64,000 nt of DNA. Origin: Macrotis lagotis. Taxonomy: Eukaryota; Chordata; Mammalia; Peramelemorphia; Peramelidae. The notes under the pieces were generated by a model. The model saw nothing but the letters and a program-made list of their open reading frames with translations. It searched no databases and was not told the origin of the DNA. Made by a program: the position numbers and the translations under genes. Positions 8,600 to 21,159 of the stretch are shown here, piece after piece; the stretch's first letter is position 1; every line of letters begins with the position of its first letter. The stretch spans positions 18,472,268 to 18,536,267 of the forward strand of contig NC_133658.1 of assembly GCF_037893015.1 (NCBI RefSeq), in the 5' to 3' direction.

Positions 8600-8870
8600 G
8601 GATCCTGCCAGACGCCCTGCCTTAAATGTGGGGGACAGCTCGTTGCAACGGCCCCGGGGAGAAGGTAAGGTGTGGGTGCGTGAGCAGCACTGTGCTGGCG
8701 TTCAGCACCAAGGCCAGCGCCCCAGGCTGGCACACGGGGATACCCACCGCGCTGCCAGAACAGCCGCCCAGGGGACCCTGTACCCAGAATTTCCCCTCTG
8801 ATCGCGAGGGTTTCCCCTCTCTCTCTGCGCATCAGCGCACTGGAGCGCGGTTTTTTTTTTTTAAGGCTAC
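8600..8870. promoter_or_regulatory. Small CpG-rich island around the RE1
   Basis: Non-repetitive GC-rich segment with several CpGs (around 8640-8660, 8700-8760, 8800-8850), set between the polypyrimidine tract and AT-rich intergenic DNA. It holds the RE1 and a plus-strand AAG|GTAAGG donor-like site at 8662-8670. It could be a distal regulatory element or the promoter of a noncoding transcript. Confidence 0.4.
8701..8721 (+). promoter_or_regulatory. RE1/NRSE: REST (NRSF) binding site upstream of NEFM
   Basis: The 21-bp site matches the canonical RE1 at 19 of 21 positions. The left half-site TTCAGCACC and the right-hand CAGCGCC are both intact with canonical spacing. The two differences are in the centre (A for C at position 11, C for A at position 14). 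REST silences neuronal genes in non-neuronal cells through co-repressors. The site lies about 2.85 kb upstream of the NEFM start codon, and NEFM is the only gene in view. Function is inferred; the motif is seen directly. Confidence 0.85.
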
Positions 8871-10079
8871 GTTTAGGGAAGGCACAGTTTTTGTCTGCAA
8901 TGCAGTGATCCTATGTACAGAGCAAAGCTTAAAACAGACAGAGGAAACAAATCCAGGACCATCATTCATCTCTGGCATAATATATTCTTTACTTAAGAGA
9001 GAATGGAGATGACTAGGGGGAAATGGAAGGATACAGGGACTGATCTTTGAAGGTCAAATAGAAGCCTCGTTCAGGACAATGCCCCCTTTATGATTTCAAA
9101 GCAATGAACAATTCATTTATTAATTCAAATTAATTCAAATACTTATTTAGTTAATGGGAAGATGGGGCATGCACAGCAGATAATCAGCTACATTTACCCC
9201 AAATCCTAACAAGGGTCACACCAGAATCTTCAATGAAGTGGACTTCTACTTCCCATTTTTTGAAATTTAAACGATCTTTACATCAACCCATAATCCTTAT
9301 ATTTGGGGTTTTGATGTGAAAGGAGAACACTTAACAAAATTAAATGTATGTATTCAAAAGTGAGTTATCCATACAATTTGAGTTCCTGGTGCAGTTGGAT
9401 AATAAAAATAATTTTTTTGAACTCACATTTTAGTATGAGAGATATAGAAATTGGTGAGATTTTGAGGGGGCCACAAATATGGGTAAAGTAAGTTTCTGGA
9501 GAAATGCATGTAGTTTCTAAGCAAAAATCTGTTGTTCCAGAGGATTCCTCAATACTTTACTAACCCTAAGTTTGTCTCCTTTTCCAAATGGGTGATCTAT
9601 AACTCAAAGGATGGCCTTAAGAAAATGAGGAAGCTGGGCTGGTATGTGAGCTGTCACTTCTTTAAGTGAGCTCCCAGCCCCATCTGGAGTTGGTGACAGA
9701 GGGGAATTGAAATTGCAGAACTCTTTTTACTTCATTAATATGACCAGACTGCAGCATTGCAGTCTATGAGGGAAATATCTCAGTTCTTTGGTTCGTTTGC
9801 TTACTTGAAATGCCAGGCAAGGAGAGCCTCTATGTGGATGACAGAGATAAGGACTTTGTAAATTATGGGGAGGGGGAAGCTGTGATTCTAAAATCTGGAG
9901 CAGTAGTTTTTGATCCAAAGAAAGAGAAGAGAAAAAAAAACCCCTGACCCCTGAAGAGCTCTGTAAGACTATCAGGGCAAGACTCAGCAGGATGTTGGAA
10001 CTCAGTGAAGAACTGGCATGCAAGAAATGTATTTAAAGGAAAAATAGATTCTTGTTACAATCTACTTTGGTTTGAAAGT

Positions 10080-10143
<64 letters not shown>

Positions 10144-11339
10144 TTGTAGATAAAGAGATTCCTGCATTTGGGGAAGGTGGCTACAAAAGCAGTCAGCTTG
10201 CTGCAATGATAGCACATAGTTAATAGGTTTCTGGGCTTCTCCCTTTATGCATCCTCAGAGCTTTGGAAATGAGATGACTCTGCAGTTTGACATTTGCAAG
10301 TAAATGTATAGCTATTGCTGCAGTTAGGTTACTTTTGATCGAAACCCAAATGGCCCAGGGATTGTGAAACTTTTAGTTCATTGGAGAAAGATAAAATCTC
10401 ACTAATATATGAAAAAAATATTTGAAAAAGTAAACAAAAATCAACTAAGTTTAACCTTGTGATCTGTAATTTAAACAATATAGAATTATGTAAAATTCAA
10501 ATGATTTTATAAGGAGAATTGGTTTCTTCATGCATAAAATCAATCATTTTAATCTAACAGGATGAGATATGGTAGATGAACTTATCACTTTAAGTAATTT
10601 TTATTATTCAGGGAAAAGAAAAGGTAAAAGCATAGAAATGACTCTGCCAGGTGGGCACCAAAAAATGTTTTAGTTTGCTTGTTTCATTTTGCAAGTAGTC
10701 TTCATGAAGGGGATATGAATGCTGTATTATATCTTTTTCAAGGTAACAATGTGTTTCATATTTTGTATCAACCTCTTTTTGGAGAACCGACTTTCTCAGA
10801 GCTAGGAGATTTGAGAGGCAGGAATGATCATCGATACCCCAATAACTCAATTAGAAAAACATTATAGTGCTTATGCAGTGAATATCATAAAAGTTTGAAT
10901 ATGACTTTTACCCATAATTTGAAAATATAGTCATATTTCATCATTGAATGCTTTTCCCCAAAACTATTTTGCAGTGAAAGTTGTTTAATGGAGACTGTAT
11001 AAGTTAAGGCAAGCAAGTCACATAAGAAAGAAAGAGAATTTGTAATATGCACCAATTAAAGTATATTTGTATAGCTATATTGAATATATTTAAATATGGG
11101 GCTTACATGTGTAACCAAACTACTTCAGGGTATTCTAACTTTTGAGTCTCAGAATTGGTTTTAGTCACATCTTAAGAGAAACCCAGAGTCTTTCCCAATG
11201 ATCCATGCAGACATATTAGTTTTTCAACTGAGATCTCTTTTTGTAGTGGCATTTTAAGTGCTTCTTAAGTTCAGTTTCTTTAAAAAAAGACTTAATCAGA
11301 CTAGTGATGGTGAGAGAGATTTATTGATCAAACAAAGGT
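8871..11339. other. AT-rich intergenic DNA, no gene seen
   Basis: Mostly unassigned, probably old or unique sequence. The only clear structure is the TG microsatellite at 10078-10140. Open frames here are short and match nothing I recognise. Confidence 0.5.
10078..10140. repeat. (TG)n microsatellite
   Basis: Sixty-three bases of TG with one TTT interruption near the left end. Confidence 0.97.
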
Positions 11340-11545
11340 TTAAGATGCTAAGTCTAGAACTGGAAGGGTCCTCAGAGACCATCTGGTCCAAGGTTTCTTA
11401 ACCTGGGAGCCATAAAGTTGTTTTTAAATATACAAGTATAACTATATTTTAAAATAATTCATTTCCTTTGTATCTAACATATTTTATCTGATGCATTTAA
11501 AATAGTTTTCTGAGGAGTCCATTGACTTTACCACAAAAGAAAGGA
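11340..11545. repeat. Old interspersed repeats (MIR-type lead plus unassigned fragment)
   Basis: It begins with 'ctagaactggaagggtcctcagagacc', typical of an antisense MIR-associated repeat, and runs into 'aaggtttcttaacctggga ... gaggagtccattgac'. The second part resembles the repeats at 3630-3870 and 37540-37660. Confidence 0.45.
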
Positions 11546-13429
11546 TTAAGACTTACTGATTTAGTCCCCTTTTCCTTATTTTACAGTTTGAGGACATGAA
11601 ATCTAATGAAGTGAATTAATTGACTTATCTAGAGTCATATAGACAGTCAGACTCACAGGGAGAGTTGCCCCCATCTTCTCTCTCCATAGCTATTTCTTTC
11701 TCTGTTGGACCCCATGACCTCTAATTGAAAGAAAGGTTTGATGTCTCATATATTTTTAGACTTTTACAATTTTTTTTTACAATTCTTCTACAGTTTTTAC
11801 ACTTCTTTTACAATTCTTTCTCATTTAGAGGAGTGAGGGTAGGCAGAGAGGTACATGCACCTAGCAAGGTGATTCATAAGGAACTTATTGCTGACCCTGC
11901 AGGAAATCATCACCACCCCTATTAGTAATCCCTGTCTCTCAGAGAAAAGCAAATTTGCCTTCTCTTGGTTGGGGAACCTAGGTCTAAGGCAACCAGGGTC
12001 CAGTGCCTGGGTTCCAGTCAGATGATGATTTCTAAACTGCTCTTTGCTAATGATGCCAGGGAGTGTTGCTGTAAAGGGAGGTGGGGGTGGGGATGGTGGA
12101 CAATGCAGAGAATGGAAAGCTTAGAGCAAAGAAGATAGGGATGGCTCTGTATCCCCTTGGGGCCCTGAGGGCATTTGGGACTTCACTGGCACTGATGCCT
12201 GACTCTGAAGATCAACCTTTACAAAAGCATCCGAGCTGTCTTGGTTTTCATCATTGTGCATGTTCCAGACTCCCTGTAACTAGGCTAAATTCACCGAGGA
12301 CTGCACCACAATGCAGCTTTCCCTGAAGCAACTTACTGAACTCTTGAACTGTCTGATTCCCCTGCAAAGGGGTTCTCCAACTTCATTTGTGTGAGTTTTG
12401 TACTTGGTTGTAAATGATTTCATGGAAAAGACATTGTATGCCTAAAACATTAGAAGAGACAAAGGGGAGACCTTGGGTTTGAGGGGAAGCGCTTAAGTTT
12501 TACCTTGTACAAGTTTTTTGCTTCGTAATGCCTTCACACCCCCACCATACTTCAGTTTAGCTTGAAGCCGGAGGAGGGCTCAGAATCCATTTTCTTTTGA
12601 TGCAGTCTTGCCAAAAGGGATTCTAAAAATACAACCCTGGAGACGCATGGACAAATGTTAATGCTGTATTAATTTGCAGCATGCTTTTAATTGGCTGCAT
12701 GGTCTTTCTCTGCAAAGCTGAATAGTTTGGTTTTTTTTTTTTTGCACTTGAATTTTTAAAACCCCTGCAATGCACAGAACTTTACATGAGTTTAGTCATA
12801 TCATATTTATGGATTCATATTCCTGACTTAGCCAACAGATAGGAATGTTTTACTAGAAGCTTGGAATTAAATTGGGGTTTAGGGAACCAGATCAGATCAG
12901 TACTCTGGCGAGTCGAGTCTCAGTCCCATCTCTTGAAGCAAATAAACCCTGCATACTTTGGAGCAAGGCAGAATTCTCAGCTCACTTCCCTTTACAGTAT
13001 TAGAAACCCTGTTCTCAGTTGCTTTTTCTGCTGAATCATGAAGACTTTGAAAATCAGTTATCAGAACTGGGAAGGAGATGGGCCATGGGTGTATTCATCC
13101 CAGCTTGTAAGTCAGTTGTTAAATTTCGATGTGAGCTTTTACACTTCAGAAAGTGGCAAAAGCTACAAATCAGAACCTAACTTGTGATACTGTTGATTAT
13201 CTAAGCTCAAAAAAGTTGGAGAAAATATTAATAATGCAGATTAATGTAAAAATATGCTATGGACACTTTTTCTTGAGAATCAGATGATAAAGATTTCAAA
13301 GGATACCCCTGGGATAGGGTCCACCTGTACTCAGCTCTAGGCAATACCACACAGAGAATACCATATTTAATCCTTTTTTGCTCTTGTTCGGTCATTTTTC
13401 ATTAATATCTGATTCTTCATGAACTCTTA
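11546..13429. other. Repeat-poor intergenic stretch
   Basis: Nearly 1.9 kb in which I recognise no SINE or LINE. The part at about 12600-12770 has clustered homeodomain-like TAAT/ATTA cores around GCATGCTTTTAATTGGC. No exon is evident. Confidence 0.4.
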
Positions 13430-13640
13430 TGGGGTTTATTTGGCAAAAATACTAAAGTGGTTTGGCATTTTCTTCTTCAGATTATTTTACAGATGAGGAA
13501 ACTGAGGCAAACAGGGATAAGTGACCTGACCAGGATCACATAGCTAATAAGTTTCCGAGGTCAGACTTGAATTCAGTCAGAAAGATGAAGCTTTGGCAGT
13601 TCTAACTGCCCATCTGTTTATCCCCAGACACCCACAATTT
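13430..13640 (-). repeat. Marsupial composite SINE (antisense)
   Basis: It reads 'ttggcaaaaatactaaagtggtttggc' followed by 'ttttacagatgaggaaactgaggcaaacagggataagtgac', the antisense of a common marsupial tRNA-derived SINE. Diverged, so old. Confidence 0.7.
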
Positions 13641-13754
13641 AGGAAGAGTGTTAGGGGAGGGCACCCAGAATAATGAAGAGCAGAGAGAGCATATTATGTG
13701 AGGAGTAGTTGAAGCACCTGAAAATGTCCACTAAGGAACGTTTAAGAAGTGCAT

Positions 13755-13935
13755 GTTTTCAAGTGGTGTAATGGAGCGAATAGGGCACTGGATTTAGAAC
13801 TAGGAAGACAGATTCAAATTATGCCTCAGATACTTGCTAACTGTATGGTCTTGGACAAGTTATGTTTCTCAATTTGCTCATCTCTAAATGAGAGCTGGTA
13901 ATAGTACTCAACTCTCAGTTGAAAGCCAAATGTAA
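13755..13935 (+). repeat. MIR/MAR1-type SINE
   Basis: tRNA-like part 'gggcactggatttagaactagg', then 'cctcagatacttgctaactg' and 'tcttggacaagttatg'. Ancient and diverged. Confidence 0.6.
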
Positions 13936-14219
13936 GTGTAAGGTATTATGAAAAAGGGATTGGTCCTGTCCCAATTGTCCCCAAGTAAACCATAGTGAGA
14001 AGATGCAGAAAGACAGATTTAGATTTGATGGAAGAATCACTTTGTTATCTCTTTTACATCTAATTTGTAGAAAAAACACAAAGATCATGTAATATTTTTA
14101 TATATATCTATATCCACATATGTGCACACATATAGCCATTTTAATTGCTTGAAAATATAGGGAGGAATCATTATTGATATACTGAGACATACAGATTTCT
14201 GCATGTTGCCGTGTTGTCT

Positions 14220-14345
14220 CCTCTGGATAGACTGTCCCCTTGAAGACAGAAACTGTTTTTACTTTTGTCTTTTTATCTCTAATGATTGTCTTAGTGCTTA
14301 GGACATACTTGATAAGTGTTGCTTGATCGATCGATCAATGGACTA
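14220..14345 (+). repeat. L2 3' UTR fragment
   Basis: 'actgtccccttgaagacagaaactg', 'cttagtgcttaggacatacttgataagtgttgcttgatcgatcg'. This is the usual L2 3' end with its short terminal repeat. Confidence 0.6.
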
Positions 14346-14581
14346 GAAGAATCGTCTTCCTAAAAATTAGAGCTGGTCCCAACGTGTAAGGTGCTGCTGC
14401 CTTGTACATCATTTAATCCCTCTTCACTTTAGGTTGCTAAGTAGCTTCTGGGTATAAGCAGTTATGAGACATGTTGCAGTGGGGATTATTGTTCAAGTGT
14501 GGCGTGGACTGGAGCGTTTCTGATCTTCCATCTAATTCTGAGATTCTGTGACAATAACTTCTCTCTCTTCCAAATGGAATC

Positions 14582-14730
14582 TAGGGGCAGCAAAGTGGCA
14601 CAATGGGTAGAACTCTCAGGAGGATCTGAGTTCAAATGTGACCTCACAAATGGAATGCTTCTTTGGCTATGTGACCGTGGGCAAGTCATTTATCCCCATT
14701 GCTTTGCAAATAAACAAAAACAAAAATAGA
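14582..14730 (+). repeat. Marsupial tRNA-derived SINE, diverged
   Basis: GGGGCAGCAAAGTGGCACAA head, 'gtgggcaagtcatttatccccattgctttgcaaataaac' end and an A-rich tail. Confidence 0.7.
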
Positions 14731-15002
14731 ATATAACTGGCATCTGATGACTTCTTTAAAGAAATTGTACTTGCTTTATTTTTTGTTTTGTTTTTTTAGT
14801 AGAAAGAGCTCTGGATCAGAAAGGAATATTGTCTAACTAAGTCTGATCTCAAAATTCAGTATCTCAAAAGCCTTGCTTTCCCCATCTGTAAAGTGATGGC
14901 TAAGTCCTTATTGGATTTTCCTTGGTCATAATTGATAAGAATCTTAGTTTCTGTGAAATCTATTCTAATGAATTGGGATCAAAGGGAGAAGGTTATGTAG
15001 CA

Positions 15003-15125
15003 TAAAAGGTAGGTATAGAATTAGACTGAGGCCCAGGCCCAGGACTTGAACGTTGACCATACTGTTTTCTCCTTGTTTGACCTTGGGCAGATCCCTAATC
15101 ATTTGAACCTGAATTCCCTCAACCA
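15003..15125 (+). repeat. MIR/MAR1-type SINE fragment
   Basis: 'gactgaggcccaggcccaggacttgaac' through 'gaccttgggcagatccc'. Strongly diverged. Confidence 0.4.
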
Positions 15126-15339
15126 ACACGTGATTTCCAACACCTCCTCATGTTCTATTATTCTATATTCTAAGAACCTTACCCTATGCTCTGTGATCCA
15201 AAGCCCTTCTTTGTTCTGACAGTCCCAGGTTCTTTTGAGTCCTGACAGTCTTTGTTCTGTTCTAACAATCTATGTTCTAACAGCCCTTCCCACTCTGACT
15301 TGCTGCTCTGCTCTGTGTTCAAAATAGCTTTGATTGTTT

Positions 15340-15545
15340 GGGGTAGCTAGATAGTGTGGCAGATAGAGCACTGGGCCTACAGTCAGGGAGACTTGACTTC
15401 AAATCCAGCCTCAGACTCTTTTAGCTGTGTAACTTTAGGCAAGTCATTGAACCTCCTCTGCCTCATTTTCCTCAATTATAAAGTGGTGATAATAATAATG
15501 ATTAAATGAGATAACGTTTATGGCAAATAGTAGGTGCTTAATAAA
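15340..15545 (+). repeat. MAR1/MIR SINE, near full length
   Basis: 'gtggcagatagagcactgggcc', 'gtaactttaggcaagtcattgaacctcctctgcc' and an L2-type tail 'aatagtaggtgcttaataaat'. Orientation is plus. Confidence 0.75.
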
Positions 15546-17039
15546 TACTTTTCCCCTTTTATGGCAAAATTTATGTTCTAAGATCCTTTTTGCTTCTGAC
15601 ATTGTTTCATGTTTTAAGGTCCCTTCCGGCTCTTATATTCATATGTTTTCTGGAATTCTACTCTGTAAAGCTCTAGGCCTTGGATGCAATGACCTCCTAG
15701 TTCTCTTGGAGCTCTATATAGTTCTGCATTTTTCTCTTTCTTTCTGAACACAAGTTGATCTATAAGAAAGGAAGGACATTCAGGGACTCAGAGCCATGGC
15801 AGCATTGGCCAGTTTTCACCTAGCAACAACTAGGGCTTTAAATAGAGATCTATACTCTTTCTCATCCTCAAAAAATATTTATTCAGCACCTCTCTCCAGA
15901 TGGCACAATGAGAGGCAACAGAGGCAGGCCCCTCCCCTGGGAGTTCAGTCAACCTTAGCCAGCATTGCCCCTAACGGAGGTTAGAAATGGAGTATACTCA
16001 AGAAATAATAAAAAAGATCTCATATTATCAAATAAATATATTGATCACAGTGTGGGTGAGAGTCAGGTTTGTTAGAAAGGAACAAGGACGATTTTCTTTC
16101 TTTTTTTTTTTCTTGGTCTTTTCTTCTTTGATCACTTTTCTCTCCTCTTTGCTATGGCTTAGTTTTCAAATGCTGTGTGTACTTAGACCATAGCTCTTTT
16201 CCTACATTCCTCCCCTAACCTATGAAAACTACAGCAACAGTTAAGCAGAAGTTGGAGAGCAGCAGTGTTTATAAGTGTATGCAGTATTATGTCTCTACCC
16301 CACCCCCATCAGTCTGTTAAGAGGAGGGAGGTGGGTTTTACCATTTGCTCTCCAAAACTAAGATTAATCACTAGAATTAAGCAGAATTAAACTTTCTTTT
16401 AATAGTGTTTCAATTTATATCCTTTAAAATATTTTATTTTCAATTGTCAAATATTCATTTTTTCTGTTACTTCCTCCATGAGGGGAAAAGGGGAGGAGGG
16501 TGGAAAGAAGGAAGGAAGGAGGTAAGGAAGAAAAGAATTAATAAGAGAAGAGAGGGAAGAAAAAAGAAATAGATGAATCAAGGAAGATAGGAAAAAAGAA
16601 AGAAAAAGGAAGAAAGAAAAGGAAGGAAATTTAGAATTTCTGTATCAGCTTAGCATAGTCAAGCAAATCATATCCCAATGCTAGTCACATTCCAAATATA
16701 TTTTAATTCTGCTTATTCTTCCTCTTTCTGGCAGGGGGTCAGTCCACTGGAAGCATCGTTGATCATTTAGTTGATCAACTTTCTTTCAAAAATTGTTCAT
16801 TTTTATAATCACTATTATCATTGTTAGACTTACATTTAATTCTTAGTAGTTTGTCACCACAAAATGCTGCTATGAACATACTCATTTATATGTGTATAAG
16901 ATTATTTTTATGTTTGGGGTTATATACCTACTAGGAAGTTTACTATGAATCAAAGGTATTTCACTGAGTATTTCACTGAATTTTCCATGTTTTCTTGTCT
17001 TTTAATTATTAAATAGAGTGACCTTCCTTCTGGGTCTGT
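15546..17039. other. Intergenic DNA with L1 3' UTR remnants and a purine tract
   Basis: Holds diverged antisense L1 3' UTR pieces (16425-16490 and 16780-16960) and an A/G-only tract at about 16485-16630. Nothing coding is supported. Confidence 0.5.
16780..16960 (-). repeat. L1 3' UTR remnant (antisense)
   Basis: 'tttgtcaccacaaaatgctgctatgaaca' and 'ggggttatatacctactaggaag' match the antisense of the mammalian L1 3' UTR. Confidence 0.5.
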
Positions 17040-18500
17040 CTGCCACCACTGATGCTTCTAACTACCCTTTCATCTTTGATTTTCTTTTTCCTCTATACTT
17101 TTGTGACATGGCTCTCTCTTGGTTCTTTTAACTGTCTAATCACTGTGTCTTGAGCTCTTTAGTTGGATCTCCATCAAGGTCATACCTCTTAGTAATAAAT
17201 TTCCACCTAGGTTCTGTCTGGGACTTTCTTCTATTCTCTCTCTCTATGGTAGTTCACTTTGTGATCTCATGAGCTCCTATCTATTTGATTATCTTCACGT
17301 ATCATCATTGGCTGTCATTTCAGTTTGTTCAACCCTAGCATTTCCAGCTCATCTCTAAGCTTGCACCTTCAACTGCCTACTGGATGTACCAAGTTGAATT
17401 TCCTGCAGACCTCTTAAACTCAACATTTTCAAAGCTGAATTCATTATTTTTCCCCTTCTTGAAACCTTCTCCTCTTCCTATCTTCATTGATACTGTTGAG
17501 TATACCCTTCCATATGTCCAGTTCCATAGACAGATGTTGGCCTCCGCTCCTCAATTTCTGTCTTCCCTTCAGATTCCATCTGTTGTGAAGGTTTTACCTT
17601 CTTAACATCTCTTGTTTATACCTCTTCTCTGGAATTACCACAAAACTCATCACTTTGTGCCTGGGCTATTACAATAACTTACTTGGTCTGCTTGCCTCAA
17701 ATCCCACATCTCCCTACTTTAATCCATCCTCCACTCGACTATCAAATTGGTCATCCTAAAGCATAGGTTTAAACATGTTATCTTCCTATTTAATAAACTC
17801 CACTGAATAACTGTTAAATTCAGGGTCAATTATAAAATCTGTTTGGATTTTAAAGTCTTTCGTAACCTTGTACCTACCTAATTTTCTAGCTTTTTATATT
17901 TAATTTACCTCTAAAGATTTCATGATACTAGCTTCCTTGGTGTTTCTTACAAAGGAGAACCTCTATCTCCTGACTCCATTCATTTTCATCGGCTCTTCTT
18001 CATTCTAGATTTCTCTCCCTCTTCTTTCTGCCTCCTAGCTTACCTGACTTCCTTCATGTCCTGGTTCAAAGCTCACTTTCTTCAAGAATCCTTTCTCAGG
18101 GGGCAGCTAGGTGGCATAGTGGATAAAGCACGGGCCCTGGAGTCAGGAGTACCTGGGTTCAAATCTGGTCTCAGACAATAATTACCTAGCTGTGTGGCCT
18201 TGGGCAAGCCACTTAACCCCATTTGCCTTGCAAAAACCTAAAAAAAAAAAAGAATCCTTTCTCAGTATGTCGTAATATGAAAACTTTCCTCTCCTTCAAA
18301 TTATCCTATATATCATCTACCTATCTTTCCATCTAGCCATCCATCCATCCCCCATCTTGTTTGAATATAGTTTTCATATTGTCTTTCATATTAAATTGAG
18401 AGTATTAAGAACAGTGACTTTTTGCCTTTTTTGGTATACCTAACACTTTCATCATGGCTGACTCTTAATGGGTATTTAATGAATGATTTTTCATTTGGTT
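17040..18500 (+). repeat. L2 LINE, degenerate, with reverse-transcriptase C-terminal remnant
   Basis: Long sense-strand L2 copy. It keeps the phrase order of the L2 ORF2 end ('ctcttaaactcaacattttcaaagctgaattcat', 'tgggctattacaataac', 'aatccatcctccactcg') and the 3' UTR. A 74-codon open stretch at 17384-17605 is a remnant of this protein, not a host gene. It is interrupted by a younger SINE at 18100-18249. Confidence 0.75.
18100..18249 (+). mobile_element. Marsupial tRNA-derived SINE (WSINE1-like) with 16-bp TSD
   Basis: Near-consensus head GGGGCAGCTAGGTGG, body and CCTTGCAAAAACCT end plus A tail. It is flanked by the perfect duplication AAGAATCCTTTCTCAG at 18084-18099 and 18250-18265. It landed inside an older L2. 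Confidence 0.95.
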
Positions 18501-21159
18501 TGCTTATATCTTCATAGGATCATAGTTTTAGATCTGAAGAGAAGACTTTGTAAGTCCAACCTCCTTTGTTGTATACATGAGAAAATTGAGGACCAGCTTA
18601 AATAATTCCAAATTGTTTTTAGAGTGGTTGGAACATATAAAAGGTTCAACAGTATATTAGTGTGCCCTGTCCCCTACATTATTGACTACTTGTTTTTTTT
18701 ATTATCCTTAAAGAGTTTCCTATCCTTCTGTTCACTAAATGTATTTTTGAGAAGACTTTTCAGAAATTAATTCAAGAAATTGTAAGCTTGGAAAAAAAGG
18801 ACCTTTGCATTGGAAGACATTTCCATTAGGGACCTGGGAAAAGGTGGTTAGGTGCTGTGTGATTGATATTTTGCTTAGGTTTCTCTGAGAGGAACCAGGA
18901 GGGAATGATCACATTTCTGATATGATTTACAGTTAAGAAATATTATTAACATAACTTTACAGATGAACAAATTGAGCCTTAGAAAGATGGAATAATGCCT
19001 TTAATTTCTTATGACTCCTAAGAGGAAGAGTTAGTCAGATCTCAAACCTGGGTTAAGTACAGGATCAGTTCTGCTTCTCTAGCTTCGAAAAAAATACCTC
19101 ACCACCTTTTTTAGACTGATTTTGGTTGTAAGCATAAAGATGAAGAGTTGAATGTAGGAGGGAAAAATCAGCAGCTTGGCAAGACATAGGATGTGTGGAT
19201 TGAAAGAGAGGGATGAGTCAAATTGTTTTGTAATTTTTTGCTTAGAAGTATCTTCAACTGAGAAATCAAAATGGAGTTCATTTCAACATTGTATAAACAT
19301 GGGGTTCTTTTTTAAAATTACCTACTATTTCCCAGACAAGGCAGCCTTGTAGAGTTGATAGAGAGTATGTTTCTGTCAGGAAGAACTAAGCTAAAGTTTC
19401 AACTCTGACACTTGCTGACTGTGACACTGGGCAAGTTACTTAATTTCCTTGTGACTCAGAGTGCTCTCTTTAATTTTACAATGTAAAACAGATAGCTAGC
19501 TGTATTATTGGAGGGACTTACTTCTTTGCCAGGCAAATGACAAGTCTGTCAAGATTTGCCAGGCAATGGATAATAGGAATATAAAGAAAAAAATAAATCC
19601 TTCTCCACCCTCATAGTTATGCCCACATATGCCCCAATTATGCCCACATTCTGCATTAGTTATTTGTCAATCCCTTATTTTGTGGTTAGTAAATAATCCA
19701 AAGACTCTTGGAGAGTATGCCAATTTGACAGGACCAGTAGTCTCGGTTGTGTCACATATAACTCCAAGAGGACTTTTGCTCATGATCAATGGAAGACTGC
19801 TGTGCTTACCTGGTGGACCAAAGCTGTTGGATGCTTTGGAGTAAGTATCCTTTAGAATCATTATTGGTTCCAGAAACCAGATCTGTAATAAGGTTAATCT
19901 AGGGCTTGGTTCATCTAGAATTCTGACCTCCATAGGAAGGATCTAGAATATTAAAGAAATGGGGATGACTAGAATAATTATGATTATTGAGTCTTAGTGA
20001 AAGATAATTCAAAGGTCATATTGTCCAGCCTTTTCATTTTCTACATGAGAAAGCGAAGACCCAGAAAGACCCAAGGAGCTACATATATGTAGTGAGTGGT
20101 ACAGTCATAGAACCTTAGTGTTCTGCTTTAAAATTGAGGACTTGAGTTGAATAGTGGTGTTAGAGCAAAGTTTCATCCATTTTGTCTATCCAGTTGAGTC
20201 CTTCAAAGTCCAGTTTCTGATAACTTTGGTCTCCATTTTCTGGTCAGGTCTTTGACAGCTGTCACAATCCAACTGGGACAAAGCTAAGGAAGGGAGGGAG
20301 ATAGTAAGATCTGAAACATGAGGCAAGTAAGGAAAACTGGAGTGGAATTACTCAGGGACTTCTAATATTTGAGTGACAGGAGTCAGCTTAGGAATGGATT
20401 GGCAGAGGAAAGTCTGCATTGTCTGTCTCTAGAGAGCTTCTCGTTTATATAGGATAGCTGATACCTAGTTCTGCTTGGGGACAAATGAAGGGACCAGTGA
20501 GTACCCCCCCCCCATTGGTGCTTGGTAAATACTTCTTTAATTGGATGATTTTTCTTCCAGGTTAGGAATTCTATAAAACAAAACCAAGAACCCCACAAAA
20601 CCAAAACCAAATCCCTCCCAATTGAATCACTGGCCATTTTGACAAAAAATAAATTCAGTGATAGTATTAGCAAAGAATAGATCATTTTTGTTCAAATGGG
20701 GGGGGGGGGAAGGCTTAGTCCTAAATACAATGTTAATTCATAGTGTGAATTTCTAAATAAAAATGAAACATTAAACTATGCCTACTAATATATTATCATG
20801 AGAATTTCTAGATTCAATATTAGAAATGTTTGTGAATTGCTGGTCTCTTTCATGGAGCACTTTTTTTTGCCATTAACATTACTGAAAAATCTGCCTATTT
20901 TTGTTTTCTGGTGAACAGAATGATTTTTAAAAATTTTTTCTAAATTTGCCAGATAGAATTTTATTGAAATTATTTTTAAAATTTCTAGAAGTTTTACTCG
21001 ATCCTCCCAGTTATTACCCACCTCCTTTTGAAATGATCAAGTCTATGCTTGCTTTATACATGCTATGTCTCTCCCTCCCAATCTTCATTCAACAGTAGAA
21101 TGTAAGCTCTTTGAGGGCAGGATAATTCTGTAAGTTTTATCTTTGAGTCAACGAGAGGC
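18501..21159. other. Intergenic DNA with scattered old MIR/MAR1 fragments
   Basis: Recognisable fragments are at 18515-18620 (antisense), 18930-19090 (antisense), 19345-19490 (sense) and 20000-20130 (antisense), with an L2 3' piece near 21090-21140. A G12 run ends near 20710. No gene seen. Confidence 0.5.

Noticed and set aside
18100..18180. tRNA-like sequence at SINE heads
   Set aside because: A- and B-box-like segments belong to the tRNA-derived SINE and do not make a tRNA gene.
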